Shown: positions 43,011 to 54,716 of the stretch, one piece after another | Layout of the letters: the number at the start of each line of letters is the position of its first letter | Numbering within the stretch: position 1 is the first letter of the stretch | Source: Bacillota bacterium | Lineage (GTDB): Bacteria; Bacillota; Clostridia; Peptostreptococcales; Anaerovoracaceae | Assembly: GCA_025361765.1 (NCBI GenBank) | Contig: JANYJS010000082.1 | Coordinates: 1 to 64,000, forward strand | Direction of reading: 5' to 3' | DNA: 64,000 bases | The notes under the pieces: model-generated | Seen by the model: the letters and a program-made list of their open reading frames with translations, nothing else | Told to the model about the DNA's origin: nothing | The model's database searches: none | Program-made: the position numbers and the translations under genes

Positions 43011-44114
43011 ATGTATTTTAAAAACCTAAAACTTCAGGATTTTCGGAATTATGACCAGGAAAAAGTGGAGTTTCACCCTAAAGTCAATATTATAACCGGT
43101 AATAATGCCCAAGGAAAAACAAATATTCTCGAGGCTTTATATATGATGTCTTTGTCAAAGTCTTTTAGAACCAACAAAGACAGTGAAATGATTGGATTTG
43201 GCAAAAATCTTGCTAGAATTAAATCCAGTTCATTTAAAGATGATCGGCAAATTGATATAGAAATCATTCTTGAAGAAGGACAAAAAACGATTAAAATAGA
43301 TGGACTTAAAGCCAACAAAATTTCTGAGATCCTAGAAAATGTCTATATCGTTATTTTTTCGCCAGAAGATATTGGCATTATAAAAGGTGAACCTGAAAAA
43401 AGAAGAAAGTTCATCAATAGAGAGCTTTGCCAATTAAAACCGGTTTACTACAGCAATCTTGGCAGATACAAAAAAATAGTTCAGCAGCGTAACCACCTAT
43501 TAAAACAGGATAACATTAATCCTGATGTATTATCGGTTTGGAATCAGGAATTTGCGGATATGGGAGCACGCATCATACGGGAGCGCGAAATATTCATCAA
43601 AAAGCTTGATAAAATAAGCAGGGAAATACATAAAAAAATAACTGACGGTAAAGAAAATCTCACAATTATTTATGACAGCGATGTGACCTGCAAAGAGTCT
43701 TTAAGGGATCAAATTGAGGAGTTTCAACGGAAACTACAAAAAAATGCACAAAACGACCTGTTTCGTAAAACCTCAACGGTTGGCCCCCACAAGGATGACT
43801 TAAAAATAATGATCGATGAAATGGACATCAGAAATTTCGGTTCTCAAGGACAGCAGCGAACAGCTGCCCTTTCCCTTAAACTGGCTGAAATAGAAATCAT
43901 CAGAGAAGAGACTGGAGAAATTCCAATTTTGCTCCTCGATGATGTTCTGTCTGAACTGGATTTTTCAAGACAAAAATTTCTCATCAGTTCTTTAAGAGAG
44001 GCCCAGCTTTTTATAACGACAACGGAAATCAGCGACTACGTCAGAGACACTTTAACAGACAACTTCATTTTCACCGTACAAGGCGGGAAAATAAGGCGAG
44101 AGCAGACTTTTTGA
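43011..44114 (+). CDS. recF: DNA replication and repair protein RecF
   Basis: 367 residues from the ATG with AAAGGA 7 bases upstream; an ATG at 42993 lies in the terminator tail. SMC-like ABC ATPase that helps load RecA at gaps. Walker A GNNAQGKTNILEALY, signature GSQGQQRTAALSLKLAE, Walker B ILLLDDVLSELD. Starts with the typical LKLQDFRNY. Confidence 0.96.
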   Translation: MYFKNLKLQDFRNYDQEKVEFHPKVNIITGNNAQGKTNILEALYMMSLSKSFRTNKDSEMIGFGKNLARIKSSSFKDDRQIDIEIILEEGQKTIKIDGLKANKISEILENVYIVIFSPEDIGIIKGEPEKRRKFINRELCQLKPVYYSNLGRYKKIVQQRNHLLKQDNINPDVLSVWNQEFADMGARIIREREIFIKKLDKISREIHKKITDGKENLTIIYDSDVTCKESLRDQIEEFQRKLQKNAQNDLFRKTSTVGPHKDDLKIMIDEMDIRNFGSQGQQRTAALSLKLAEIEIIREETGEIPILLLDDVLSELDFSRQKFLISSLREAQLFITTTEISDYVRDTLTDNFIFTVQGGKIRREQTF

Positions 44115-44151
44115 ACAAGGGTGAGGATTTTCGTCAAACATAAAATAAAAT

Positions 44152-44215
44152 TTGAAAACAGAAGGGTTTTCGTGTATAGTATATAGTGGTTCAAGACAGT
44201 ACATACCACTATATA
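44152..44215 (+). promoter_or_regulatory. gyrB promoter with a 10-bp inverted repeat
   Basis: TTGAAA (44152-44157) and TATAGT (44175-44180) are 17 bases apart. Starting at the -10, TATATAGTGG (44180-44189) pairs with CCACTATATA (44206-44215) as a perfect 10-bp inverted repeat with 16 bases between, downstream of the start site. It may be an operator or an RNA hairpin. Confidence 0.6.
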
Positions 44216-44280
44216 AAGTTGATATGAACAAAAATAATCTGATGATAAAGTGGTCAAATTGACCGAAAATATGATACTAA

Positions 44281-46212
<1,932 letters not shown>

Positions 46213-46224
46213 GGGGCCGGCATA

Positions 46225-48780
46225 ATGACGAATTCAATTGAAGATTTAAAATTAATACAGCGAGATATCAATGACGAAATGGAAAAATCCTATATAGACT
46301 ATGCTATGAGCGTTATTGTAGGCAGAGCTCTTCCTGATGTTAGGGACGGCTTAAAGCCTGTCCATCGCAGAATACTATATGCTATGAACGAACTTGGCTT
46401 GTCACCAGACAAACCGCATCGAAAATCCGCCCGTATTGTCGGAGACGTTTTAGGTAAATATCATCCCCATGGCGATACTTCGGTCTATGATGCCATGGTG
46501 CGTATGGCCCAGGAATTTTCCATTCGCTGCATGCTTGTGGATGGACACGGAAACTTTGGTTCCGTCGATGGCGACAGCGCTGCGGCTATGAGGTACACCG
46601 AAGCCAGAATGACACCTTTCGCAGTAGAAATGCTGAGAGACATTGACAAAGAAACCGTCGATTATGACTTAAATTTTGATGAAACGCTAAACGAACCAAG
46701 GGTGCTTCCAGCCAGATATCCAAACCTTCTTGTTAATGGATCAAATGGTATTGCTGTTGGTATGGCCACATCTATTCCTCCCCACAATCTTGGTGAAATC
46801 ATTGATGCCACGGTTAAAATGATTGATGATGAGAACGCCGATATAGAAGACCTGATCAAAATTGTCAAAGGCCCGGATTTTCCCACCGGTGCTATGATTC
46901 TAGGCAAAAATGATGCAAAAGCCGCCTATAGAACAGGTCAAGGCAGGGTTAAGGTCAGATCCAGAGCAGAGATCGAAGTGACCAGCAAAGGCAAGCAGCA
47001 GATTGTCATCACAGAAATTCCATTTCAAGTCAACAAGGCAAGAGTCATAGAGAAAATTGCCGAACTGGTGAGAGAGAAGAAAATGGAATATATCTCAGAC
47101 CTTAGAGATGAGTCTGATCGAGACGGCATGCGTATTGTCATCGAATTAAAAAGAGATGCCAATCCTCAAATTACTTTGAACAGATTATTCAAACATACTC
47201 AGCTTCAAGATAATTACAGCATTATCATGCTTGCTATCGTAAATGGAGAGCCAAAACTTCTAAACCTATACCAGATGCTCGAGCAGTATCTGCTCCATCA
47301 GAAGGAAGTTGTAACGAGAAGAACTCAGTATGACCTCAGAAAAGCTGAAGAGAGAGCCCACATATTAGAGGGTCTAAAAATTGCTCTGGATAATATTGAC
47401 GAGGTTATCGCCCTAATCAAGAAGTCTCCAAATTCAGTTGAGGCTAAGTTAAAGCTTTCAGAGAGATTTGGCTTTTCTGATAAACAGGCTCAGGCTATCC
47501 TAGACATGAGACTCCAAAGACTGACTGGACTTGAGCGCGAAAAGATCGAACAGGAATACGATGCACTCCTAAAAGAAATTTTATGGTTTAAGGAAATTCT
47601 TGCTGACGAAAAAGTGCTCATGGGCTTGATCAGAAAAGAGCTCGTAGAAATAAAAAAGAAATATGCAGATAAAAGAAGAACGGAAATTTTGCCGGATGCA
47701 GATGAAATCGACGAAGAAGATTTGATTCAAGAAGAAAAAGTGGCCATCACCCTGACCCATCTTGGCTATATCAAGAGGATTTCTTCAGATACCTATAAAC
47801 TTCAGAAGCGTGGCGGTAGAGGCATTACGGGAGTCACCACCAGGGACAATGACTTTATCAGTCAGCTGATTACAACATCGACCCATGATTATCTGATGTT
47901 CTTTACGAATACAGGCAGAGTCTATAGGATTAAGTCCTATGAAATACCTGAGGCCCAAAGAACGGCTAAAGGAACGCCTTTGGTCAACTTCCTACATCTG
48001 ACCCAGAAGGAAAGAATCACTGCAGTCATTCCAATTAAAGAATTTGTCGCAGATAAGTTCCTTATTGCCGTAACCAAAATGGGCACAATTAAAAAAACAG
48101 AGCTGTCCCAGTTTGATACCAGCAGAAAAGCAGGCTTAATTGCCATCAGCCTAAAAGAAGGCGATGAGCTCATAGGCATCAAGCAGACCTCGGGTACCAG
48201 TAATGTCATTATCGTTACAAAGCAGGGCAAATGTATCTGTTTCAGCGAAGAAGATGTCAGAAGCATGGGCAGGAACGCCGGAGGCGTGCGCGCAATTACC
48301 CTTGAGAAAGGTGATGAAGTTGTGGCTATGGAGCTAGCGGAAAAAGATGAAGAGCTCTTGGTGGCTACCAGATTTGGCTATGGCAAAAGGACTGCGGTAG
48401 AAGAATATAAGGTTCAGGCCAGAGGCGGAAAAGGCCTTTTGACCTATGATAAGTCTAAATTTAAGAAAACCGGCGAACTCATTGGTGCTATGGTCGTTAA
48501 CGACACGGATGAAGTGCTCCTAATAAACTCGGATGGGATCATCATTAGAATCAGCGCATCAGAGGTATCAAGACTCGGTAGAGCGACGCAAGGTGTTAAA
48601 ATCATGCGTGTCTTAGAGGATGCCAATATCATTTCTTTGGCAAAGGTTGTCAATGAAGATGAGGAGCTTGAGAAGATCGCTGCTTTAAGAGAGGGAATTT
48701 CGGAAGAAAGCAATTTGGTTGAAGAAGAAGTAGCAGAGAATGACCAAATTACCCTTGATATTCTAGAATCGAAAAAATAG
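46225..48780 (+). CDS. gyrA: DNA gyrase subunit A
   Basis: 851 residues, GGGGG before the ATG. Breakage-reunion domain with catalytic Tyr in [10 protein letters not shown]; the quinolone-interacting region reads [19 protein letters not shown], with Thr where E. coli has Ser83. The C-terminal beta-pinwheel starts with the GyrA box QKRGGRG near residue 530. The end is acidic (Glu-rich tail). Operon with gyrB; may read through to the sigma module 63 bases downstream. Confidence 0.98.
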   Translation: MTNSIEDLKLIQRDINDEMEKSYIDYAMSVIVGRALPDVRDGLKPVHRRILYAMNELGLSPDKPHRKSARIVGDVLGKYHPHGDTSVYDAMVRMAQEFSIRCMLVDGHGNFGSVDGDSAAAMRYTEARMTPFAVEMLRDIDKETVDYDLNFDETLNEPRVLPARYPNLLVNGSNGIAVGMATSIPPHNLGEIIDATVKMIDDENADIEDLIKIVKGPDFPTGAMILGKNDAKAAYRTGQGRVKVRSRAEIEVTSKGKQQIVITEIPFQVNKARVIEKIAELVREKKMEYISDLRDESDRDGMRIVIELKRDANPQITLNRLFKHTQLQDNYSIIMLAIVNGEPKLLNLYQMLEQYLLHQKEVVTRRTQYDLRKAEERAHILEGLKIALDNIDEVIALIKKSPNSVEAKLKLSERFGFSDKQAQAILDMRLQRLTGLEREKIEQEYDALLKEILWFKEILADEKVLMGLIRKELVEIKKKYADKRRTEILPDADEIDEEDLIQEEKVAITLTHLGYIKRISSDTYKLQKRGGRGITGVTTRDNDFISQLITTSTHDYLMFFTNTGRVYRIKSYEIPEAQRTAKGTPLVNFLHLTQKERITAVIPIKEFVADKFLIAVTKMGTIKKTELSQFDTSRKAGLIAISLKEGDELIGIKQTSGTSNVIIVTKQGKCICFSEEDVRSMGRNAGGVRAITLEKGDEVVAMELAEKDEELLVATRFGYGKRTAVEEYKVQARGGKGLLTYDKSKFKKTGELIGAMVVNDTDEVLLINSDGIIIRISASEVSRLGRATQGVKIMRVLEDANIISLAKVVNEDEELEKIAALREGISEESNLVEEEVAENDQITLDILESKK

Positions 48781-48843
48781 CATAGAAGCAGGCCAGTGTT
48801 TGAACCCTTTGGCAGAGGGTATACCTTGAAACAGGAGGAAGTA

Positions 48844-49155
48844 ATGATGTCTTTACAGATCGTGAGCAGTTTTGACGAAGAGAATGACCATTGGAAAATA
48901 GAATTATCTGGAGAAATAGATATTTCAACCGCAAAGATTTTTAGAGAAACTTTGGAGAAAGTCTATCAGGAAAAACAAAAAGATATTAGCCTTTATTTCG
49001 ACCAATTGACTTATATTGACAGCACAGGTCTTGGTGTGATCATTGGCGCTTATGGTAAAATGAAGGAAAAGAATAATAGGATTCAAATTCTAAATCCAAA
49101 ACAGAACATCAAAAAACTGCTGACCATTACGAGCCTTGATCAAATACTGTTGTAA
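48844..49155 (+). CDS. STAS-domain anti-anti-sigma factor
   Basis: 103 residues, CAGGAGGA before ATG-ATG (the second ATG at 48847 is equally possible). STAS fold with the phosphorylatable Ser in DSTGLGVIIGAY, as in SpoIIAA and RsbV. When unphosphorylated it would bind the anti-sigma kinase encoded next and free the sigma factor. The following gene starts 14 bases after the stop. Confidence 0.92.
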   Translation: MMSLQIVSSFDEENDHWKIELSGEIDISTAKIFRETLEKVYQEKQKDISLYFDQLTYIDSTGLGVIIGAYGKMKEKNNRIQILNPKQNIKKLLTITSLDQILL

Positions 49156-49168
49156 TGAGGAGAAAAAA

Positions 49169-49570
49169 ATGGCTGATTTGTTGAAATTTTCAATTCCAGG
49201 AAAACCGGAATATGTTGGGGTTGTAAGACTAGCTGTGTCTTCTGCCGCAAACTGCGCCGGCTTTAGCATGGAAGCCATCGAGGACATTAAGGTCGCAGTT
49301 TCGGAAGCCTGCACCAATGTTGTGCTGCATGGCACAACAGAAGAAAACTGTTATGAAGTGGAATGCAAAATAGAAAAAGATAAGTTGATTATTCTAGTAA
49401 CGGACCTTTGTGGGGGCTATGACACTGAAAAATATCTTGAACCTTGCTTGGACAAGCCTAAAGAGGGCGGTCTTGGGATTTTCATCATTAGAGCGCTCAT
49501 GGATGAAGTCGATATTTTGTCTAAATTAGGCGAAGGCACAAAAATCCAAATGGTGAAGTATTTACTATAG
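49169..49570 (+). CDS. Anti-sigma factor serine kinase (RsbW/SpoIIAB type)
   Basis: 133 residues from the ATG preceded by TGAGGAG. GHKL-type ATPase: N-box EACTNVVLHG, G1-like LVTDLCGGYD and G2-like GGLGIFIIRALMDEV. It would phosphorylate the STAS protein and hold the sigma factor inactive. RsbW-like in length and in the extra middle loop. Second gene of the three-gene module. Confidence 0.92.
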   Translation: MADLLKFSIPGKPEYVGVVRLAVSSAANCAGFSMEAIEDIKVAVSEACTNVVLHGTTEENCYEVECKIEKDKLIILVTDLCGGYDTEKYLEPCLDKPKEGGLGIFIIRALMDEVDILSKLGEGTKIQMVKYLL

Positions 49571-49585
49571 CTTATGAGGTGAACT

Positions 49586-50353
49586 ATGTCCGTTCTACAA
49601 AAGGAGCAGACAGAAGTAAATAACCAGGAAATTTTCGAAAAGTATAGACGGGACAGAAGTATTGAAACAAGAAACGAAATTGTTCAAAAATACCTGTATG
49701 TCGTGGATATCCTGATTAGAAAGTATTTAAATAAAGGCGTGGAATATGACGATCTCTATCAGGTCGGTTCCATGGCTTTAGTTTTTGCTGTAGAAAGATT
49801 TGACCTCGATCGGGGATATGAATTTACCAGCTTTGCTACGCCTACGATTATCGGCGAAATAAAGCGATATTTTCGTGACAAAGGCTGGGCTATGAAGGTC
49901 CCGAGAAGACTCAAGGAGCTGGGTGCCAAGATTCCCCTCGCCAAAGAGGATTTGGAAAGATCTTTACTTCGAAGTCCAACTGTACCAGAGATTGCAGCGT
50001 ATCTAGGATGCTCCGAAGAGGACGTGCTTGAAGCTATGGAAAGCAATCAGGCTTATGGTACTTTTTCCTTGCAGCAGGGTTTCGATGAAAATGGAGAGAG
50101 TGAAGACAATTCACTTGATAAATATCTTGGAAAAGAAGAGGATGGATTTCAAAAGCTGGAGAACGAAGAATTGATCAAATCTGTCCTGGAAACCCTTTCC
50201 AAAGAAGAAAAGCAAATTTTTAAAATGAGATTTATTGATAAAATAATTCAGCAGGATATAGCGGAAACCCTAGGAGTTTCTCAGATGACCATTTCACGAA
50301 TTGAGAAAAAAATCAGAAATAAATTCAGAAAGGAATTTGGTTTGAAGGTATGA
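49586..50353 (+). CDS. RNA polymerase sigma factor, SigB/SigF/SigG family
   Basis: 255 residues, TGAGGTG before the ATG. Sigma-70 regions 2 (DLYQVGSMALVFAVERFD, FTSFATPTIIGEIKRYFRDKGW), 3 (RRLKELGAKI, PTVPEIAAYLG) and 4 (FKMRFIDKIIQQDIAETLGVSQMTISRIEKKI). The EIKRYFRDKGWA.KVPRR stretch is characteristic of the SigB/F/G group. The partner-switch neighbours suggest a stress or developmental sigma factor. Whether it is sporulation SigF or a SigB-like factor cannot be decided here; the absence of SpoIIE-type partners nearby favours a general stress role. Overlaps trpS by 4 bases. Confidence 0.9.
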   Translation: MSVLQKEQTEVNNQEIFEKYRRDRSIETRNEIVQKYLYVVDILIRKYLNKGVEYDDLYQVGSMALVFAVERFDLDRGYEFTSFATPTIIGEIKRYFRDKGWAMKVPRRLKELGAKIPLAKEDLERSLLRSPTVPEIAAYLGCSEEDVLEAMESNQAYGTFSLQQGFDENGESEDNSLDKYLGKEEDGFQKLENEELIKSVLETLSKEEKQIFKMRFIDKIIQQDIAETLGVSQMTISRIEKKIRNKFRKEFGLKV

Positions 50354-51330
50354 AAAGAGTTTTCTCAGGGGTACAACCCACAGGAAACATCCATATAGGC
50401 AACTATTTGGGTGCTTTAAAACAATTTGTTGAGCTTCAGGAGGAAATGGACTGTGTGTACTGCATCGTCGATCTTCATTCCATTACGGTTCCCCAAGACC
50501 CAAAGGAATTAAGAAAAAATTCGCTGGACGTTGCCGCTTTATATCTTGCTATTGGGCTTGATGCCAAAAAATCCATCATATTTTTACAGTCCTGCGTTCC
50601 TGCGCATGCAGAGCTTGCCTGGATTCTGATGTGCAACACATACACAGGCGAACTCAGCAGGATGACCCAGTTTAAGGATAAAAGCAGAGAGAAAGAGTCC
50701 GCACCGGCTGGCCTTTTTACCTATCCTGTGCTCATGGCGGCAGATATTCTCCTTTATGATACAGATGTAGTTCCTGTAGGAAATGACCAAAAACAGCATC
50801 TTGAACTAACGAGAGATATCGCTATTAGAATAAACAATAAATACGGAAAAACCTTCGTCGTGCCTGAATATCGTGGAATGAAAGTGGGCGCAAGGGTCAT
50901 GGCCCTAGACGATCCCAATGCAAAAATGAGCAAAAGTGCAGAGAATATCCATAGCAGAATTTCTCTTTTAGATACTCCGGAAAAGATTAAAAAATCCATC
51001 ATGAAATCCACAACGGATTCCGATGGCATCATTGGTTTTGACATTGATCAAAAGCCTGGCGTCAGCAATTTAATTTCAATTTACAGCGCTTTTTCGGGCA
51101 GTTCGATCAAAGATATCGAAAACAAATATGTAGGCAGTGGCTATGGTACCTTCAAGAATGACCTCGTTGAGATTATCAATTCGGCCATTGGTCCTATCCA
51201 ACAAAGATTTAATGACATCAGGCATTCACAGGAACTTTTGACTATTTTGAAAGATGGCCAAGAGCGGGCTGCTTTTCGTGCCGAAGTGACCTTAAGTAGA
51301 GTCAAGGAAAGATTTGGGCTGGGTCTTTAG
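50350..51330 (+). CDS. trpS: Tryptophanyl-tRNA synthetase
   Basis: 326 residues, the normal length. Class I synthetase with HIGH-type motif GNIHIGNYLGAL, DLHSITVPQDP, the tryptophan-binding PVLMAADILLYDTDVVPVGNDQKQHLE, and KMSKS. Charges tRNA-Trp. The ATG overlaps the sigma-factor gene end, an unusual place for a housekeeping synthetase; no T-box leader is seen in front of it. Confidence 0.97.
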   Translation: MKRVFSGVQPTGNIHIGNYLGALKQFVELQEEMDCVYCIVDLHSITVPQDPKELRKNSLDVAALYLAIGLDAKKSIIFLQSCVPAHAELAWILMCNTYTGELSRMTQFKDKSREKESAPAGLFTYPVLMAADILLYDTDVVPVGNDQKQHLELTRDIAIRINNKYGKTFVVPEYRGMKVGARVMALDDPNAKMSKSAENIHSRISLLDTPEKIKKSIMKSTTDSDGIIGFDIDQKPGVSNLISIYSAFSGSSIKDIENKYVGSGYGTFKNDLVEIINSAIGPIQQRFNDIRHSQELLTILKDGQERAAFRAEVTLSRVKERFGLGL

Positions 51331-51339
51331 GGGAGAAAA

Positions 51340-53955
51340 ATGAAATTTGATAAAATTACTTCTGGCATATACGGCGTTGATCGCGTACTTGACAACATCA
51401 GGTTAGGTGACACGGTAGTCTGGCAAGTTTCAGAGATTGAAGAATACTCTTTTTTCGTCAAACCCTTCGTTGCCCAGGCTATAAAAGACAAGCGCAATCT
51501 GACCTACTTCAGATTTGCTCAACATGAAGCCTTGCTTGAGGAGCAGCCGGGTCTCAAAACAGTTAAAATTGATCTGAGCAACGGTTTTGAAGCTTTTGCT
51601 GTCCAGGTTCATGAAATCATTGAACAAGAAGGCAGAGAGGCATTTTTTGTTTTTGACAGTATTTCAGCCCTTCAAAAGGCTTGGGCTGCAGATTTCATGG
51701 TGCGTAATTTTTTCCTGGTGACCTGCCCTTATCTTTATGAGATGGATGCGGTTTCCTATTTTGCAATTACTAGAAACAACCACTCTTTTGCCGCAATGGA
51801 AAGGATTAGAGCCACGACAAGGCTTCTTATTGACGTATTTAGGACGGACGATGAGCTTTATCTTCACCCTTTGAAAGTCTGGGAAAGATACTCTCCGAGC
51901 ATGTTTTTGCCCCACGTTCTAGAAGAAAAGAAATTGGATAATGAAGAAGATAATTTTGTGCCCCTAACAGATGGGATTAGAATCAGCAAATTCTATTCTT
52001 TGATTGGCAGCAGCGGCAATACGGAAAGTCAACTTAATTTGGATAATTGGGAAAGATATTTCCTGAACAGAAAAGCAGAATTTGAGGTTACCAGAGAACA
52101 AAAGCCAGAGGTAATCAGAGAGCTTTGTAAAATGCTTTTTGGCAATGATGAAAAGCTCATCGACATCGCCAATAAAAACTATAAGATGGAAGACCTTCTG
52201 GAACTCAAAAAAAGAATGATCGGAGTTGGCAATATAGGGGGAAAAGCAGCAGGAATGCTGCTCTCAAGAAAAATAGTCAGCAATAAAATGCCTAAAATTG
52301 TGTGTAAACTTGAGCCCCACGATTCCTTTTACATCGGGTCAAATCTTTTCCATACTTACAATATTCAAAATGACTGTTGGGATTTGAGGCTTCGCCAAAA
52401 AACGCCAGAAGGTTATTTTTCAGCGGCAAAAGAGATTAAAGAAAAGCTGCTCAATGGCTGTTTTTCAGAAAATATTCGTGAACAGTTCCGTAGAATGCTT
52501 GAATACTACGGACAGAGTCCAATAATTGTCCGGTCGAGTAGTCTTCTTGAGGACGGCTTTGGCAATGCATTTGCAGGGAAATACGAGTCCGTCTTCTGCG
52601 TAAATGTGGGCAGCCTCGAAGAGAGGCTTAAAGCCTTTGAGGCCGCAGTTAGGACGGTTTATGGCAGCACGATGGATGAATCTGCTTTGGCCTACAGGCT
52701 CCAGAGAGGTTTAAATAACAGAGAAGAACAAATGGCCATTCTGGTGCAACGGGTTTCAGGATCGTTATTTGACGATATATATATGCCTTGCGCTGCGGGC
52801 GTCGGTTATTCCTATAATTCCTACCGTTGGGATCAGGATATTGATCCCAAACAGGGTATGGTGCGTCTTGTCATGGGTCTTGGGACAAGAGCCGTTGATC
52901 GTACCGATGGCGACTACCCTAGGATTGCTTCTCTTGATAAGCCTGAGAGGACACCTTCATCTGGAAAGACCGGAAAAAATCAATTTGTTCAAAGCAAAGT
53001 CGATGCCCTTTGCCTTTCTACAAATCACATGAAAGGGATAGAGCTTAGCGAGATTATTAAAAAATTGCCGGACTGGTTTATTAAACTGATGGTTGAGCAC
53101 GACACCGAACGCGAATCCGAGTTAAGAGAAAGAGGCATCTATCAGGATATTATTTATACGACCTGTGATAATTTATTGAAAAATCAAGATTTAGTTAAAA
53201 TGCTTAAGGGGATCATGGCAGCTATTACCAAGGAGTACGACTATCCGGTAGATATTGAGTTCGCAGTCAATTTTAACGAAGAAGGTGAATTTGTGGTCAA
53301 TCTGCTTCAATGCAGACCCCTTCAAGTGGGAGGGCTTGGCGTGAAAGTAGAGATTCCGGAAATACGCGAAGACCAATGCTTCTTTGCCCTAAATGGCGGA
53401 ACCATGGGAGGTGCCTACTATCAGCCGGTAGATGTTGTGATCCAAATTGATCCTAAGGCTTATTACGAGTTTCCCTATAATAAGAAATCGAATGTAGCCA
53501 GAACGATTGGGAAGCTCAATCAATATTATAAGGACAAGGGAAAAGCAATCATGCTTCTGGTGCCGGGCAGGCTCGGGACGTCCTCTCCTGAACTTGGCGT
53601 TCCTGTATCTTTTGCAGAGATATCCAACATGAAAATTGCCTGCGAGGTGGCCTATAAAGGAGCAGGGTATATGCCAGAGCTTTCTTTTGGCAGCCATTTT
53701 TTCCAGGATCTTGTGGAAACGGATATTTTCTATGCGGCTATTTTTGAAGACGAAAATACTTTGATTCATAATCCAAATTTTTTTGATGGCGATAAAAACA
53801 TCCTTTTAGATCTCGTATGGGCTGACGTGGAACAGAAGGATATCATAAAAGTTTATTCTATTGAAGATAAAGGTGTATCATTGATTTCGGACGTATTTTC
53901 CGGCAAAACGGTCTGCGGCATATTCAAAAATACACAAAAGACAAAGACCAACTGA
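51340..53955 (+). CDS. PEP/pyruvate-binding (PPDK N-terminal) domain protein with KaiC-like N-terminus
   Basis: 871 residues, start 9 bases after trpS. Residues about 1-190 resemble a KaiC/RecA-like domain (SGIYGVDRVLDNIRLGDTVVW, FVFDSISALQ) but the expected P-loop after GD is missing. Residues about 290-690 resemble the ATP-grasp (PPDK N-terminal, PEP/pyruvate-binding) domain: VGNIGGKAAGM, PIIVRSSSLLEDG, FAGKYESVF, DIEFAVNF, LLQCRPLQ. The swivelling phospho-His and the PEP-binding barrel of real PPDK are absent. Reaction unknown. The 3' end overlaps the convergent PAP2 gene by 78 bases. Confidence 0.85.
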   Translation: MKFDKITSGIYGVDRVLDNIRLGDTVVWQVSEIEEYSFFVKPFVAQAIKDKRNLTYFRFAQHEALLEEQPGLKTVKIDLSNGFEAFAVQVHEIIEQEGREAFFVFDSISALQKAWAADFMVRNFFLVTCPYLYEMDAVSYFAITRNNHSFAAMERIRATTRLLIDVFRTDDELYLHPLKVWERYSPSMFLPHVLEEKKLDNEEDNFVPLTDGIRISKFYSLIGSSGNTESQLNLDNWERYFLNRKAEFEVTREQKPEVIRELCKMLFGNDEKLIDIANKNYKMEDLLELKKRMIGVGNIGGKAAGMLLSRKIVSNKMPKIVCKLEPHDSFYIGSNLFHTYNIQNDCWDLRLRQKTPEGYFSAAKEIKEKLLNGCFSENIREQFRRMLEYYGQSPIIVRSSSLLEDGFGNAFAGKYESVFCVNVGSLEERLKAFEAAVRTVYGSTMDESALAYRLQRGLNNREEQMAILVQRVSGSLFDDIYMPCAAGVGYSYNSYRWDQDIDPKQGMVRLVMGLGTRAVDRTDGDYPRIASLDKPERTPSSGKTGKNQFVQSKVDALCLSTNHMKGIELSEIIKKLPDWFIKLMVEHDTERESELRERGIYQDIIYTTCDNLLKNQDLVKMLKGIMAAITKEYDYPVDIEFAVNFNEEGEFVVNLLQCRPLQVGGLGVKVEIPEIREDQCFFALNGGTMGGAYYQPVDVVIQIDPKAYYEFPYNKKSNVARTIGKLNQYYKDKGKAIMLLVPGRLGTSSPELGVPVSFAEISNMKIACEVAYKGAGYMPELSFGSHFFQDLVETDIFYAAIFEDENTLIHNPNFFDGDKNILLDLVWADVEQKDIIKVYSIEDKGVSLISDVFSGKTVCGIFKNTQKTKTN

Positions 53956-54507
53956 CCAGCCAGCGAGAATATCGGTGGGATAATGAACCCCTAAATAGAC
54001 GCGGCTTACGCCAATAAAAAAAATCAATAAGCCTAAAAAACCTGTTAAGCAATACTTGGCAGGCTTGTTTTTTAGACGATGACTAAAAAGAACAATCAAT
54101 AGACCATAAAAAACCATTCCGCTCATGGCGTGGCCACTAGGAAAGCTATAGCCGCCGGGAGTCACCAACGATAATATAACATCAGGCCTGACGCGATGGA
54201 AAATCTGTTTTAAAAGATTATTGAGCACTGTCGTCAAGATTGAGGACGCAGAAACTACATAACCCATAGAATTTCGAGTCGAAGGCAGCATCAGAAATAC
54301 AAGACAGAGCAAGGTAATTGTCTGCCAGTTGGCGCTGTAAGTTATGACTTTCATGACGTTTGTCATAGCAGGATTCCAAAATATATGAATATAATCAGCG
54401 ATAGCCGTATCGAAAGCATCAACGCGATTAAAAGTGTAAAGCAAAGCTATAGAACAGAAAGAAATCAGTCCTATTGTGAAAAGTGACAATTGCAATTTGT
54501 GTTTCAT
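53878..54507 (-). CDS. PAP2-family membrane phosphatase
   Basis: 209 residues, TAGGAGAT before the ATG. About six membrane segments and the three phosphatase motifs: K-x6-RP (KQIFHRVRP), PSGH and SRVYLGVHYPTD. Family members hydrolyse phosphatidic acid, phosphatidylglycerophosphate or undecaprenyl pyrophosphate. The last 78 bases overlap the opposite-strand PPDK-like gene. Confidence 0.92.
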   Translation of the reverse strand: MKHKLQLSLFTIGLISFCSIALLYTFNRVDAFDTAIADYIHIFWNPAMTNVMKVITYSANWQTITLLCLVFLMLPSTRNSMGYVVSASSILTTVLNNLLKQIFHRVRPDVILSLVTPGGYSFPSGHAMSGMVFYGLLIVLFSHRLKNKPAKYCLTGFLGLLIFFIGVSRVYLGVHYPTDILAGWSVGLCLLCIFEYAADRFAGKYVRNQ

Positions 54508-54716
54508 GGTCTATATCTCCTAAAAGGTTTAGCGCGTTGTAAACATAAATGAAATGAGACCTGCTTCTTAACATAATTCTATCACATCCCCGCTGCATTT
54601 TATGAGTTTTCGTGAAAATAGCAAGTTCATGCGATGTATTTTTAATAAAACGGCAAATTCTGCTATTAAAGAGTTATAATAATAAGCAGTTAGTAAAGTG
54701 TTAGGAGGTAGACACC

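Noticed and set aside
50340-50352. T-box leader before trpS
   Set aside because: trpS overlaps the sigma-factor gene; there is no space for a leader and no GGTGG-type antiterminator sequence.
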